From: Pseudomonas sp. PDM15
GTDB lineage: Bacteria > Pseudomonadota > Gammaproteobacteria > Pseudomonadales > Pseudomonadaceae
Assembly: GCF_014851565.1 (NCBI RefSeq)
Contig: NZ_JACVAA010000003.1
Coordinates: 62,001-126,000, forward strand
Length of the DNA stretch: 64,000 nucleotides
Direction of reading: 5' to 3'
In this document: positions 37,509 through 45,627 of the stretch, piece after piece
How the letters are laid out: every line of letters starts with the position of its first letter
Numbering within the stretch: position 1 is the first letter of the stretch
Made by a program: the position numbers and the translations under genes
The notes under the pieces: model-generated
The model's database searches: none
The model's input: the letters and a program-made list of their open reading frames with translations, nothing else
What the model was told of the DNA's origin: nothing

Positions 37509-38336
37509 ATGGCCACGTATAGCGCCCCAACAATTGAGCTGTTTATGTACAAGCAATCAACCGGCTCAGCGGCCATTTCCAGAGTAATCCAGGTTTCTTG
37601 GCTGCGGGCAATGATGGGGCTGAAGTCAGAGTCCCGGGGCACGCGGCTGGGATACTTGTGGTGGATCATTGAGCCGGCGATGCATCTGGCGGTCTACTAT
37701 CTCGCCTTCGGGGTGCTGCTTAAGCATGGTGGCGATGATTACGTCGCCTTTCTGTTGATTGGAGTCGTGCACTGGCTCTGGTTCTCCAAGAGCATCATGA
37801 ATGCCAGCCAGTCGATTCTGGTTGGCCGCGGCCTGATACTCCAGCTACCGCTTCACACCAGCATCTTCCCACTGGCCGAAGTTTTTAGAGATCTGATCAA
37901 GCAGATTCTGGTCGTAGTGATCTTGATGCTGATCCTCAGCATCATGGGCTATTTTCCGACGGCGTACTGGCTCTGCTATCCAGCTCTTTTCTTGCTGCAG
38001 GCTATGCTGATTCTCCCCTGCGCGGGGCTTGTCGCCGCGCTCATGCCCTTCATTCCGGACCTGCGGGTGATAGTTCCTGCGTGTCTGCAGCTCGCCATGT
38101 TCCTCTCGGGTGTGTTCTTTTCGGGCGACCTAGTCCCGGAAAGCTTCCACTGGGCTCTGAACTTCAATCCTGTTTATCTGCTGCTTGAGGCCTACAGGGA
38201 TATTCTGATCAGACAGCAACAGCCCGAATGGTACATGTTGGCTAACCTCCTTGCAGCGCTCCTGTTGTTCAATGTGCTCGTGATGGCGCTGTTCGGGCGC
38301 TACAACCGGCAGTACGCCCGAATCATTCAGGAGTGA
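37509..38336 (+). CDS. wzm: ABC-2 type polysaccharide exporter permease (Wzm)
   Basis: A 275-residue inner-membrane permease with about six transmembrane helices, of the Wzm/KpsM/TagG family that exports O-antigen or capsule chains. It has the typical amphipathic N-terminal stretch (VIQVSWLRAMMGLKSESRGTRLGYLWWIIEP) and the motif LNFNPVYLLLEAYRDIL. The ATG at 37509 has a weak ribosome-binding site; 37545 is an alternative. It overlaps or abuts the ATPase gene. Codon use is less GC-rich than in the flanking core. Confidence 0.92.
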   Translation: MATYSAPTIELFMYKQSTGSAAISRVIQVSWLRAMMGLKSESRGTRLGYLWWIIEPAMHLAVYYLAFGVLLKHGGDDYVAFLLIGVVHWLWFSKSIMNASQSILVGRGLILQLPLHTSIFPLAEVFRDLIKQILVVVILMLILSIMGYFPTAYWLCYPALFLLQAMLILPCAGLVAALMPFIPDLRVIVPACLQLAMFLSGVFFSGDLVPESFHWALNFNPVYLLLEAYRDILIRQQQPEWYMLANLLAALLLFNVLVMALFGRYNRQYARIIQE

Positions 38337-38338
38337 GG

Positions 38339-39013
38339 ATGGGTCACTTGTTGTTGGAAATGCACGACGTGCATCTGGCGTACCGTTTACGCAAATCGTT
38401 TTTTCAAAGTGATTACCACCCGGTTATCAACGGCGTCAGCTTGCAGATTCATCAGGGCCAGCGCCTGGGCATCATGGGTCACAATGGGGCTGGTAAATCG
38501 ACTCTGCTGAGATTGATGGCGGGTATCTATGCGCCGGATCGTGGCCGGGTGAGCAACTTCGGTGCGCGCATATCCTTGCTATCACTCCAGGCCGGCTTCG
38601 ACCCGCGACTGAATGGCTGGGACAATGCCCTTCTCAGTGGTGTCCTGATGGGTATGAGTCGCAAAGAAGTCAGGCTTCGGCTCAAGGGAATCCACGAATT
38701 CTGCGAGCTCGGCGAGCAGATGAATGATGTGCTCGGCACCTATTCGTCTGGCATGCGGGCTCGACTTGGTTTTGCAGTCGCATTAGCCATGGAAGTTGAC
38801 CTTCTGCTGATCGATGAAGTGCTATCGGTCGGGGATCAGGATTTTCAGGAGAAGTCGGAAAAGGCTGTGCGGCATGCCGTCGAGCAAGGTTGTGCCATGG
38901 TTCTAGTGTCCCATTCGCCGGCCAAGCTCAAGAAATGGACAGATACCGTCCTTGTCTTTGAGAAGGGCATGATCCGCTCTTCCACCTCGGAAAAGGCCCT
39001 GTCTGCACCATGA
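38339..39013 (+). CDS. wzt: ABC exporter ATPase (Wzt-type, short form)
   Basis: A 224-residue ATP-binding protein with Walker A GHNGAGKST, signature YSSGMRARLGFA and Walker B LLLIDEV followed by the D-loop. It stops right after the nucleotide-binding domain, so the C-terminal carbohydrate-binding domain of E. coli O9a-type Wzt is missing. It is thus like the exporters that do not read a terminal cap. GGAG precedes the ATG at 38339; a GTG at 38333 in the ATPase frame overlaps the wzm stop. Confidence 0.93.
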   Translation: MGHLLLEMHDVHLAYRLRKSFFQSDYHPVINGVSLQIHQGQRLGIMGHNGAGKSTLLRLMAGIYAPDRGRVSNFGARISLLSLQAGFDPRLNGWDNALLSGVLMGMSRKEVRLRLKGIHEFCELGEQMNDVLGTYSSGMRARLGFAVALAMEVDLLLIDEVLSVGDQDFQEKSEKAVRHAVEQGCAMVLVSHSPAKLKKWTDTVLVFEKGMIRSSTSEKALSAP

Positions 39014-40188
39014 TTAGCTACGCACAAAACTTCGAGGACGTAATTCTTGAGCGCTTGTTCAAGAGCAGGAAGACTGGCTTTTATGTCGACATAGGTGCGT
39101 GTCATCCGATTTATGACTCGGTTACCCATCACTTCTATCTGAAGGGCTGGAGCGGTATCAACGTCGAGCCACAGCCAAAGCTGTTCACTGAGCTTCAAGC
39201 CGCTCGTGAGCGAGATATCAATCTTCAGTGCTGCGTCGGGGCGCAGGCCGACACCCGAACGTTCTACATCACAAAGGATATAGGCACTTCGACGCTCAAC
39301 CAGGTAATTGCGGAGCACTACCGCGAGGAAAGGAGCATTGATCAGGAACTGACCGTCGAGTTGGTTACTCTGAACCAAATTTGGTCCGAGCATGTGGGAA
39401 ATCGACAAGTCGATTTCATGAAGATCGATGTTGAGGGTTGCGAGGGGGACGTGCTTTTCGGAGCGGATTTTTCCGTAGTAGCTCCATCCGTTCTGGTTAT
39501 AGAGGCCACCGTTCCGAACTCCCAAGAGCTCAGCCACGAGCAATGGGAGGAGCTTGTCCTAGATCACTATCAGCTCATCTATTTCGATGGCCTGAACCGA
39601 TTCTATGCCCGCAAGGGCTCGCAGTTCGGCACAAGCATCGAAATTATTCCGCCGAACGTCTTTGATCATTTCAAACCATATTCCCTTGAGCTGCTCGAAC
39701 AGGCCAATGAGAGTCTTACCCTCGACAACGAGATGCAGAGACAACAGATTCAGACCCTCATCACGCAGCTGTCACAAAAGGACGCGGCCTTGAACGATGC
39801 TGCTCATGCATATGAAAACCTATTGAGGGCATACGAACAGAAGGAGAGAGACCTTCAGAACGCGTTCGCTGCTTTTCAAGCGAGAGAAGAAGAGTTGCGA
39901 AATACGCAGAAGAAGCTCAATGCTATCGAGATTGTTCCGCCGAACGATTTCAAACCATATCCCCATGAGCTGCTCGAACAGGCCAACGAGAGCCTTACCC
40001 TCGACAACAAGGCGTTGAAGCAACAGATTCAGACTATCCTGACGCAGGTATCGCACAAGGACGCGGCTTTGGACGATGCTGGCCACGCATATGAGAACCT
40101 GTTGAAGGCGTACGAACAGAAGGAGAGAGACCTCCAGAACACGCTCGTTGCTCTTCAAGCGAAAGAGGAAGAGCTGCGAAGCAGGTAG
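39010..40188 (+). CDS. FkbM-family methyltransferase with duplicated C-terminal coiled coil
   Basis: A 392-residue protein coupled to wzt by an ATGA overlap. Residues ~1-205 are an FkbM SAM-dependent methyltransferase (GFYVDIGACHP; FMKIDVEGCEGDVL). Residues 212-307 and 308-392 are two copies of a ~96-residue segment (PPN-x-F-KPY, ELLEQANESLTLDN, YENLL+AYEQKERDLQN) rich in heptads, i.e. a tandem-duplicated coiled coil. The layout recalls WbdD, in which methyltransferase plus coiled coil set O-antigen chain length. The stop TAG (40186) aligns with a CAG codon of repeat 1, so the tail may have been shortened recently. Confidence 0.88.
   Translation: MISYAQNFEDVILERLFKSRKTGFYVDIGACHPIYDSVTHHFYLKGWSGINVEPQPKLFTELQAARERDINLQCCVGAQADTRTFYITKDIGTSTLNQVIAEHYREERSIDQELTVELVTLNQIWSEHVGNRQVDFMKIDVEGCEGDVLFGADFSVVAPSVLVIEATVPNSQELSHEQWEELVLDHYQLIYFDGLNRFYARKGSQFGTSIEIIPPNVFDHFKPYSLELLEQANESLTLDNEMQRQQIQTLITQLSQKDAALNDAAHAYENLLRAYEQKERDLQNAFAAFQAREEELRNTQKKLNAIEIVPPNDFKPYPHELLEQANESLTLDNKALKQQIQTILTQVSHKDAALDDAGHAYENLLKAYEQKERDLQNTLVALQAKEEELRSR
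39643..40188 (+). repeat. Intragenic tandem duplication of ~288 bp
   Basis: Copy 1 spans 39643-39930 and copy 2 spans 39931-40188. They share long identical runs such as GAGCTGCTCGAACAGGCCAA and TACGAACAGAAGGAGAGAGA. The second copy lacks two codons near its start and the last ~8 codons. Confidence 0.92.
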
Positions 40189-40492
40189 AAAGAATGCAGC
40201 GCTGCGGGTGCCGCTCGACTTCTACCCCCCTTAGTGCGGGCACTTTCGAGTATGCTTGCAGAGGGCTTAAGGATTGCTCGTTTTCTAGATGTGAATCAAC
40301 GGTGGGTTGTTCTAGAAATAGCGTTCGGCGAGCCTGATCGCGCAAATCGAGCACAAGGATGACATCCAGTGGTTTCTGCCAGAGATTAACGAGACTCTCG
40401 ATGGACAAGCCAGTGGCTCGGAGCTCCATGAGGTCTTGGGGCCGGTGCAACTGAAACCAGTAGATATCTGTCATCGCTTCAACGGGCAATTT
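40189..40492. other. 304-bp gap with remnant-like open frames
   Basis: No gene with a credible start lies here. The frame of the upstream methyltransferase gene stays open for 57 codons past its stop (40189-40359). The frame of the downstream glycosyltransferase is open back to 40322 (SLIAQIEHKDDIQWFLPE and on) without a usable start. This suggests decayed coding sequence between two formerly longer or joined genes. Confidence 0.55.
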
Positions 40493-43015
40493 ATGAGTCA
40501 ACCCTTCGACCATGACGTTTGTATTTTTACCGTCGTCTCCAACAACTATCTGCATTTTGCCAACACCCTCTTCGAAAGTCTGAGAGAGCACTGCCCCGAC
40601 GCTGATCTTTTCTTGGGGCTATGCGATAGGAGGGTGGCAGATACCTGCTGCCCAGTTGCCGAGATCATCGATATTACCGATCTGGATATTCCAGAGCTGG
40701 GCACCTTCATCTATCAGTATTCGATCCTGGAGCTGAACACCGCGATCAAGCCCTATGTTGTCGAATTGCTGATGAACCGTGGATACAAGAAGGTCATCTA
40801 TTTCGACCCCGATATCCTCATTTGTAGCACTCTGGACCCCATGCTTGGATTGCTGGGCGAACACAATGTGCTGCTGACCCCGCACCTCACCGATTTGCTG
40901 GATGACGGCCGGTGGCCAACTGAACTCAGTATTCTTCAGGCAGGCTCATACAATCTCGGCTACATCGCACTGCGTACCTGCGACGAGACTCGCAAGCTGG
41001 TGAGGTGGTGGCAAGGTAAGCTTTACAAGGAATGTGTGGTAGACCTGCCGCGAAACCTGTTTGTCGACCAGAAATGGATGGATTTCGTGCCGTCGATGTT
41101 CTCTGGGGTGTATATCAACCGAGACACCAGCTGGAATATCGCATACTGGAATCTCAGCCAACGAAACCTGGGGCTGGCCAGTGACGGAAACTTCGAGGTC
41201 GATGACAAGCCGCTGGTATTCTTCCATTTCTCGGGTTTTTCCATCGAGGCAAATACTCTCAGCAAGCACCAGAATCGCTTCGACAAGGGTTCTCGCGGGA
41301 CACCCCTGCGCGAATTGTGCACTCGCTATGAGGAGGGGCTGGCGCGCAACGGTTTGCAGCGTTTCAAGAGTATACCTTACGCCTTCAGCCATTTTGCAGA
41401 TGGTACCCAGGTTCCTGACAGTGCACGTCGCCTGATTCGCACCAGTGATGCCTTTAGCGGAGTCGACTTTTTCGATGAAGAACAGTGTCCCCTTATTCAC
41501 GAAGAACTCAATCGCCTCGTGCATTCCAAGAAGGGCGGCATCAGCCTGACGGCCTTGTCGCTGGCGCTGTGGGATTCCCGTGCCGATTTGCGTGACGCCT
41601 TCCCTGCCGTGGAGAGCGTCGACAGCATCAGATTCGCAGAATGGCTCCTAGATACCGCACCCCGCGAAGCAGGCTTCAGCGAGCGCTATCTGGCACCGGT
41701 TCGCGAGCAGCTGGAGCGAGCCCGCAACGCAGAGGCGGCGCAGCCCAAGACCCTCGGTGACACACTGAAGAGCAAGCTATTCCGGATAGTCTGGCAGCAG
41801 CGTCGCCGTGTCCCGCTGAAGATGCGCATCGCGCTGGCCCCATATGCCGGATGGGCGCTGAAGCATGCCTATCCACGCCTCCAGCAGCTGCCGCCCGAGC
41901 GTAGCAATGAGACTGGGATCAACCTCATCGGCTATCTCCACGCAGAAAGCGGTGTCGGGGAGGCGGCACGTGCGTCCTTGCGTGCATTGCGCCATTCGGG
42001 CCTGCCGTTCTCGCTGGTGGACTACCGACTCGGCAATGTCTCTCGCATGGGGGAGACGGTGCATGGCCTTGGTGGCACGCTTCGCTATCCGATCAATCTC
42101 GTTCATGTGAACGCGGACCAGAGCAAGATCGCCAGAGACCATCTGGGAAGCGAACTCTTCCATGACCGCTACACCATCGGCTACTGGTACTGGGAGCTGC
42201 CGGTCTTTCCGGCGTTTTTGCATTTCGCCTATGACCAGGTAGACGAGATCTGGGTCTCGACCGAATACAATCGGGTTGCCATTTCCCGATATACGTGCAA
42301 GCCGGTGACCCTGATTCCACCCGCAATCGAGGTGGTCATCGAGAAGCCTCTGAGCCGCAGGGAGCTTCACCTAGACGAGCGCGCGTTTCTGTTCCTGCAT
42401 ATGTCGGACACGCTCAGCATGCCCGAGCGCAAGAACCCGATCGGCGTAATCAAGGCGTTCCAGAGTGCCTTCCGCGACAAGCCTGAAGCCAACGTCAGAC
42501 TGGTCATCAAGCTATCCAATCTCGAGCGGCAACCGGCATTGGCGGCAGAGGTCTATACCGCCATGGAACTGGATACCCGCATCCAGTTGATCGGCGACTA
42601 TCTGGACCGCAACACGCTGAACAACCTGATCAACGCTTGCGATTGTTACGTCAGCCTGCATCGCGCCGAAGGCTTTGGCCTGCCGATCGCGGAAGCCATG
42701 TATCTGGGCAAGCCGGTCATTGCCACGCACTGGTCCGGCAATGCCGACTTCATGAACGATGGGAATTCTCTGCCGGTGCGCTACAAGCTGGTGGAGCTCG
42801 AGCAGGACATTGGTCCCTATCAGAAGGGGCAGATCTGGGCTGAGCCAGATATCGAGGACGCGGCCGAAAAGATGCTCCGTATCCTCCAAAATAGAGCGCT
42901 ATCACTTCAGTTGGGGCGAGCAGCGTTCGAGACTATCCGAAACGATTTCAGCCCGAGTCGCAGCGCCCAGCTAATCAATGCGCGTGCGGCCGATATCAAT
43001 CTCGCGATCAACTGA
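40493..43015 (+). CDS. Two-domain glycosyltransferase (nucleotide-diphospho-sugar N-domain plus GT4 C-domain)
   Basis: An 840-residue cytoplasmic protein. Residues ~5-300 resemble a GT-A fold transferase with a metal site in KKVIYFDPDILI. Residues ~475-835 are a GT-B GT4 domain with GESGVGEAARA-like opening (HAESGVGEAARASLRAL) and donor-site E-x7-E in EGFGLPIAEAM (~726-734), then WSGNADFM. Two active domains suggest it adds two sugars, or repeats, of the surface glycan. The start at 40493 gives the expected MSQPFDHDVCIFTVVS opening; an in-frame TTG at 40436 is less likely. Confidence 0.88.
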   Translation: MSQPFDHDVCIFTVVSNNYLHFANTLFESLREHCPDADLFLGLCDRRVADTCCPVAEIIDITDLDIPELGTFIYQYSILELNTAIKPYVVELLMNRGYKKVIYFDPDILICSTLDPMLGLLGEHNVLLTPHLTDLLDDGRWPTELSILQAGSYNLGYIALRTCDETRKLVRWWQGKLYKECVVDLPRNLFVDQKWMDFVPSMFSGVYINRDTSWNIAYWNLSQRNLGLASDGNFEVDDKPLVFFHFSGFSIEANTLSKHQNRFDKGSRGTPLRELCTRYEEGLARNGLQRFKSIPYAFSHFADGTQVPDSARRLIRTSDAFSGVDFFDEEQCPLIHEELNRLVHSKKGGISLTALSLALWDSRADLRDAFPAVESVDSIRFAEWLLDTAPREAGFSERYLAPVREQLERARNAEAAQPKTLGDTLKSKLFRIVWQQRRRVPLKMRIALAPYAGWALKHAYPRLQQLPPERSNETGINLIGYLHAESGVGEAARASLRALRHSGLPFSLVDYRLGNVSRMGETVHGLGGTLRYPINLVHVNADQSKIARDHLGSELFHDRYTIGYWYWELPVFPAFLHFAYDQVDEIWVSTEYNRVAISRYTCKPVTLIPPAIEVVIEKPLSRRELHLDERAFLFLHMSDTLSMPERKNPIGVIKAFQSAFRDKPEANVRLVIKLSNLERQPALAAEVYTAMELDTRIQLIGDYLDRNTLNNLINACDCYVSLHRAEGFGLPIAEAMYLGKPVIATHWSGNADFMNDGNSLPVRYKLVELEQDIGPYQKGQIWAEPDIEDAAEKMLRILQNRALSLQLGRAAFETIRNDFSPSRSAQLINARAADINLAIN

Positions 43016-43019
43016 ACCT

Positions 43020-44357
43020 ATGAGTACCGATTTGCTGTCTTTTGAGGTCCACAGCATAGAACGTTCCGCGCTGCCGATAGAGGTGGAAGGTTTTAGCCTC
43101 GATGCGCCTAAAGCAAATACCACGAATGCAGGACACAGCCTGCCTATTGCAGGCTGGGCTGTTGGCCGCGCTCCCTATCTGGTGCCTTCCATCGAGATCA
43201 TGAATGGGGAAACTCTTCTCAAGCGCATCCCTGTTCACGTCCCCAGGCCGGACGTGGCTGCACATCTTCAGAAAGAAGAGTCTGCCGGAAGCAAGTTTGG
43301 ATTTCACAGCTTTATCGGCACCTTAGGCCTTCTTAAAACCACGCGCTTGGAGATCGTTCTCAACTTATATGACCCGCGCGATCAGAGCCGCAGAAAAGAA
43401 AAGGTGGCGGTCATTCATGGGCGAGCGCGCAACAATATCCTGACGGACAGTAAGTACCAGCCGCTCATGCTCACTGCCATCGGCCGTAGTGGCACGACAC
43501 TGGTCATGCAGATACTTAGTGAGCATCGCCAAGTCCTGACCGCTAATTTCTACCCCTACGAGGTGAAGCAGTCCGCCTATTGGATGCACCTGCTGAAAGT
43601 CCTTAATGATCCCGCTGACTTCGATAATTCTTCGCATCCGGACAAGTTCGAAAGCAATCTCGGCCTGATCGGGCATAATCCGTACAACCATCAGGAGTCC
43701 ATGCGTCAATTTCAGACTCCTGAGCGCTTTCGGGACTACTACGACAATCGGCTCCCGCGATCACTTATCGATTTTTCCGTTAGGCGGACGGATGAGTTCT
43801 ATGAGCTCATCGCGGCCAGTGAAAAAAAACATGATGCCGTTTACTTTGCCGAGAAGTTTTTGCCGACACACCTGCAGTCGATTTTCAACGATGTTTACAG
43901 ATCGCCACGGGAAATCATCCTCACCAGAGACTTCCGCGACATGATCTGCTCAGCGCTGTCATTCAACGAGAAGCGCAACCGTCAGTCTTTTGGACGAGAG
44001 CGTGCAACCGATGATTTTGATTGGGTGCACCGGGTCTTCAGTACAGGGGCCAGGAGGGTTGTAGAGGCTTGGAATGACAGGAAGAGTTCTGTCTTGCATG
44101 TCAGATACGAGGATGTCGTTCTGGATCCCGTGGGCCAGATGCAGAGGATTTTTAACTATCTCGAGATTGATGGCTCTGATCGTTTGATGAAGGCCATCCA
44201 GCAGAAAGTATTGAGCTCGTCTGCGAGCGAGCATCACAAAACCTCGGAAAGCTCGGAGCGATCCATCGGGCGATGGCGAGTCGACATGCCGGAGGACTTG
44301 CTGGAGTACTGCAACACAAAACTGGCGAATGAGCTCAAGGCGTTCGGGTACGAGTAA
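43020..44357 (+). CDS. Sulfotransferase with N-terminal beta-sandwich domain
   Basis: A 445-residue protein whose residues ~145-440 carry sulfotransferase motifs: the 5'-phosphosulfate loop IGRSGTT (154-160) and the 3'-phosphate-binding segment LTRDFRDMICSALSF. It should move sulfate from PAPS to a hydroxyl, probably of the glycan. The first ~140 residues form a beta-rich domain (IAGWAVGRAPYLVP; VHVPRPDVAAHL) that I also see in the middle of the GT-C/toroid protein at 45628. It is followed by convergent transcription of a second sulfotransferase-like gene. Confidence 0.85.
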   Translation: MSTDLLSFEVHSIERSALPIEVEGFSLDAPKANTTNAGHSLPIAGWAVGRAPYLVPSIEIMNGETLLKRIPVHVPRPDVAAHLQKEESAGSKFGFHSFIGTLGLLKTTRLEIVLNLYDPRDQSRRKEKVAVIHGRARNNILTDSKYQPLMLTAIGRSGTTLVMQILSEHRQVLTANFYPYEVKQSAYWMHLLKVLNDPADFDNSSHPDKFESNLGLIGHNPYNHQESMRQFQTPERFRDYYDNRLPRSLIDFSVRRTDEFYELIAASEKKHDAVYFAEKFLPTHLQSIFNDVYRSPREIILTRDFRDMICSALSFNEKRNRQSFGRERATDDFDWVHRVFSTGARRVVEAWNDRKSSVLHVRYEDVVLDPVGQMQRIFNYLEIDGSDRLMKAIQQKVLSSSASEHHKTSESSERSIGRWRVDMPEDLLEYCNTKLANELKAFGYE

Positions 44358-44415
44358 GGCTTAGCTCGAGCGGAGACCGAACTTCAGTCAACACCCAGGT
44401 GATTGAGCTGACTGC

Positions 44416-45420
44416 CTACTTCGCAGTTCCCAGGCGTTGTTCGAATAGTTCGAGAGCTCCTACGTACAGCTCAAGGTCAGCCGGCACCAGTTGCTCAATG
44501 AGCGATCTCAGATCAGGCGTCACCCTCACCGCTTCTATAGGGCGGTAGTTGCCTTCGCATTCGATCAAGTCGGACAGGACCATCTTGCGGCTTATCGAGC
44601 GAGGCACAGGGATGCCGAGGCAAGCGAAGATTAGCCCGACCGATTCCTCGTACCGTTCCATGACACCAAAGGCTGCCAAGCCGGAAAGTCGTTCGAGGGC
44701 CTCCCTCCCAGCACCAGACATGTCGCGCGCAGGTCTCCGCTCGGCAATGGTTGGCCATGCCTCCATGGGTAGCGAATCAACCAGTGTGCGGGTCATTCCA
44801 TCCCTGATGTAGGGATGGTTCATCACGAGGGGATGCTGGAAAAAATCTGCAGCGCCGAGGTCGGATGCGAGCCTTGCAAGTGTCCACTCATTGCGTTCGA
44901 CCACATCCGGGCGATGTGCTTTCAGAAAGTTGTATAGCGAGATGAGGCGCGACACGGGCTCGCGCAGGAAGGTCACTATCTGTTTTTCACCTGGTATGAG
45001 CTGGCAGGAAACCAGATCGTAATGGCCGGAGAAAAGGCGATAGTGGGCGAGCATTCCTGCCGGATGATTCTTGAGGCCATTGAATCTCTCCGGGCAGACC
45101 CTGCCTTCGGCATACAGGTTGGCTAAAAGATCATGGAAAGTCGTTCCCCCGGTCTTCGGGCTATGCACGAAAACCAGGCGAGGGGCGCTCAGATCCTCCC
45201 ATCTCGGAAATGGAATACCTGACGTATCGGCTGCCGTGTGCGGATATAGGGCAGTGAACTCTGCGGATTCCAGCAGAGCCTTCCTGAACACGGAAAGGCT
45301 TTCATGTTGACGGTGATGCTCGATGACGCTCTCGCTCTCGGGTTGGCGCCCGAGAATCATCGAATATCCAGCAATCACATCTTCACGCGAAATCACCCGG
45401 TCAGGCCTCTCACTCAACAC
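44416..45420 (-). CDS. Sulfotransferase family protein with DUF4214-like N-terminus
   Basis: A 334-residue protein. The N-terminal ~55 residues (SREDVIAGYSMILGRQPESE ... FRKALLESAEF) match the short helical module seen at the front of many glycan-locus enzymes (DUF4214-like). The rest has sulfotransferase-2-type motifs: VHSPKTGGTTFHDLL (PAPS 5' loop) and TFLREPVSRLISLYNFL (3' binding). It is the only minus-strand gene of the island. The GTG start at 45420 is best by alignment of the N-terminal module, with GAGG unusually close. Confidence 0.82.
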   Translation of the reverse strand: MLSERPDRVISREDVIAGYSMILGRQPESESVIEHHRQHESLSVFRKALLESAEFTALYPHTAADTSGIPFPRWEDLSAPRLVFVHSPKTGGTTFHDLLANLYAEGRVCPERFNGLKNHPAGMLAHYRLFSGHYDLVSCQLIPGEKQIVTFLREPVSRLISLYNFLKAHRPDVVERNEWTLARLASDLGAADFFQHPLVMNHPYIRDGMTRTLVDSLPMEAWPTIAERRPARDMSGAGREALERLSGLAAFGVMERYEESVGLIFACLGIPVPRSISRKMVLSDLIECEGNYRPIEAVRVTPDLRSLIEQLVPADLELYVGALELFEQRLGTAK

Positions 45421-45627
45421 GCCTCAATATATTCGTTATGGGGTCTGCCTCGGTCCAGGCGGCGAGGCTCAAGACTCGTTTGCAGTATCACAGTTATACT
45501 CGCCGCGCATGAATGACGGCGCACGCAGTTTTCTGTGTCGAGTCGCGCCGGATCCGAGTTTATCCATGCTCCGTCGACCTATGAGGTGCAACGGTAGCTT
45601 ACCCATTCTAGAAAGCGTTGGAGCCGT

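Noticed and set aside
40436..40492. TTG at 40436 as start of the large glycosyltransferase
   Set aside because: No ribosome-binding site. The family-like opening of the protein begins at the ATG at 40493.
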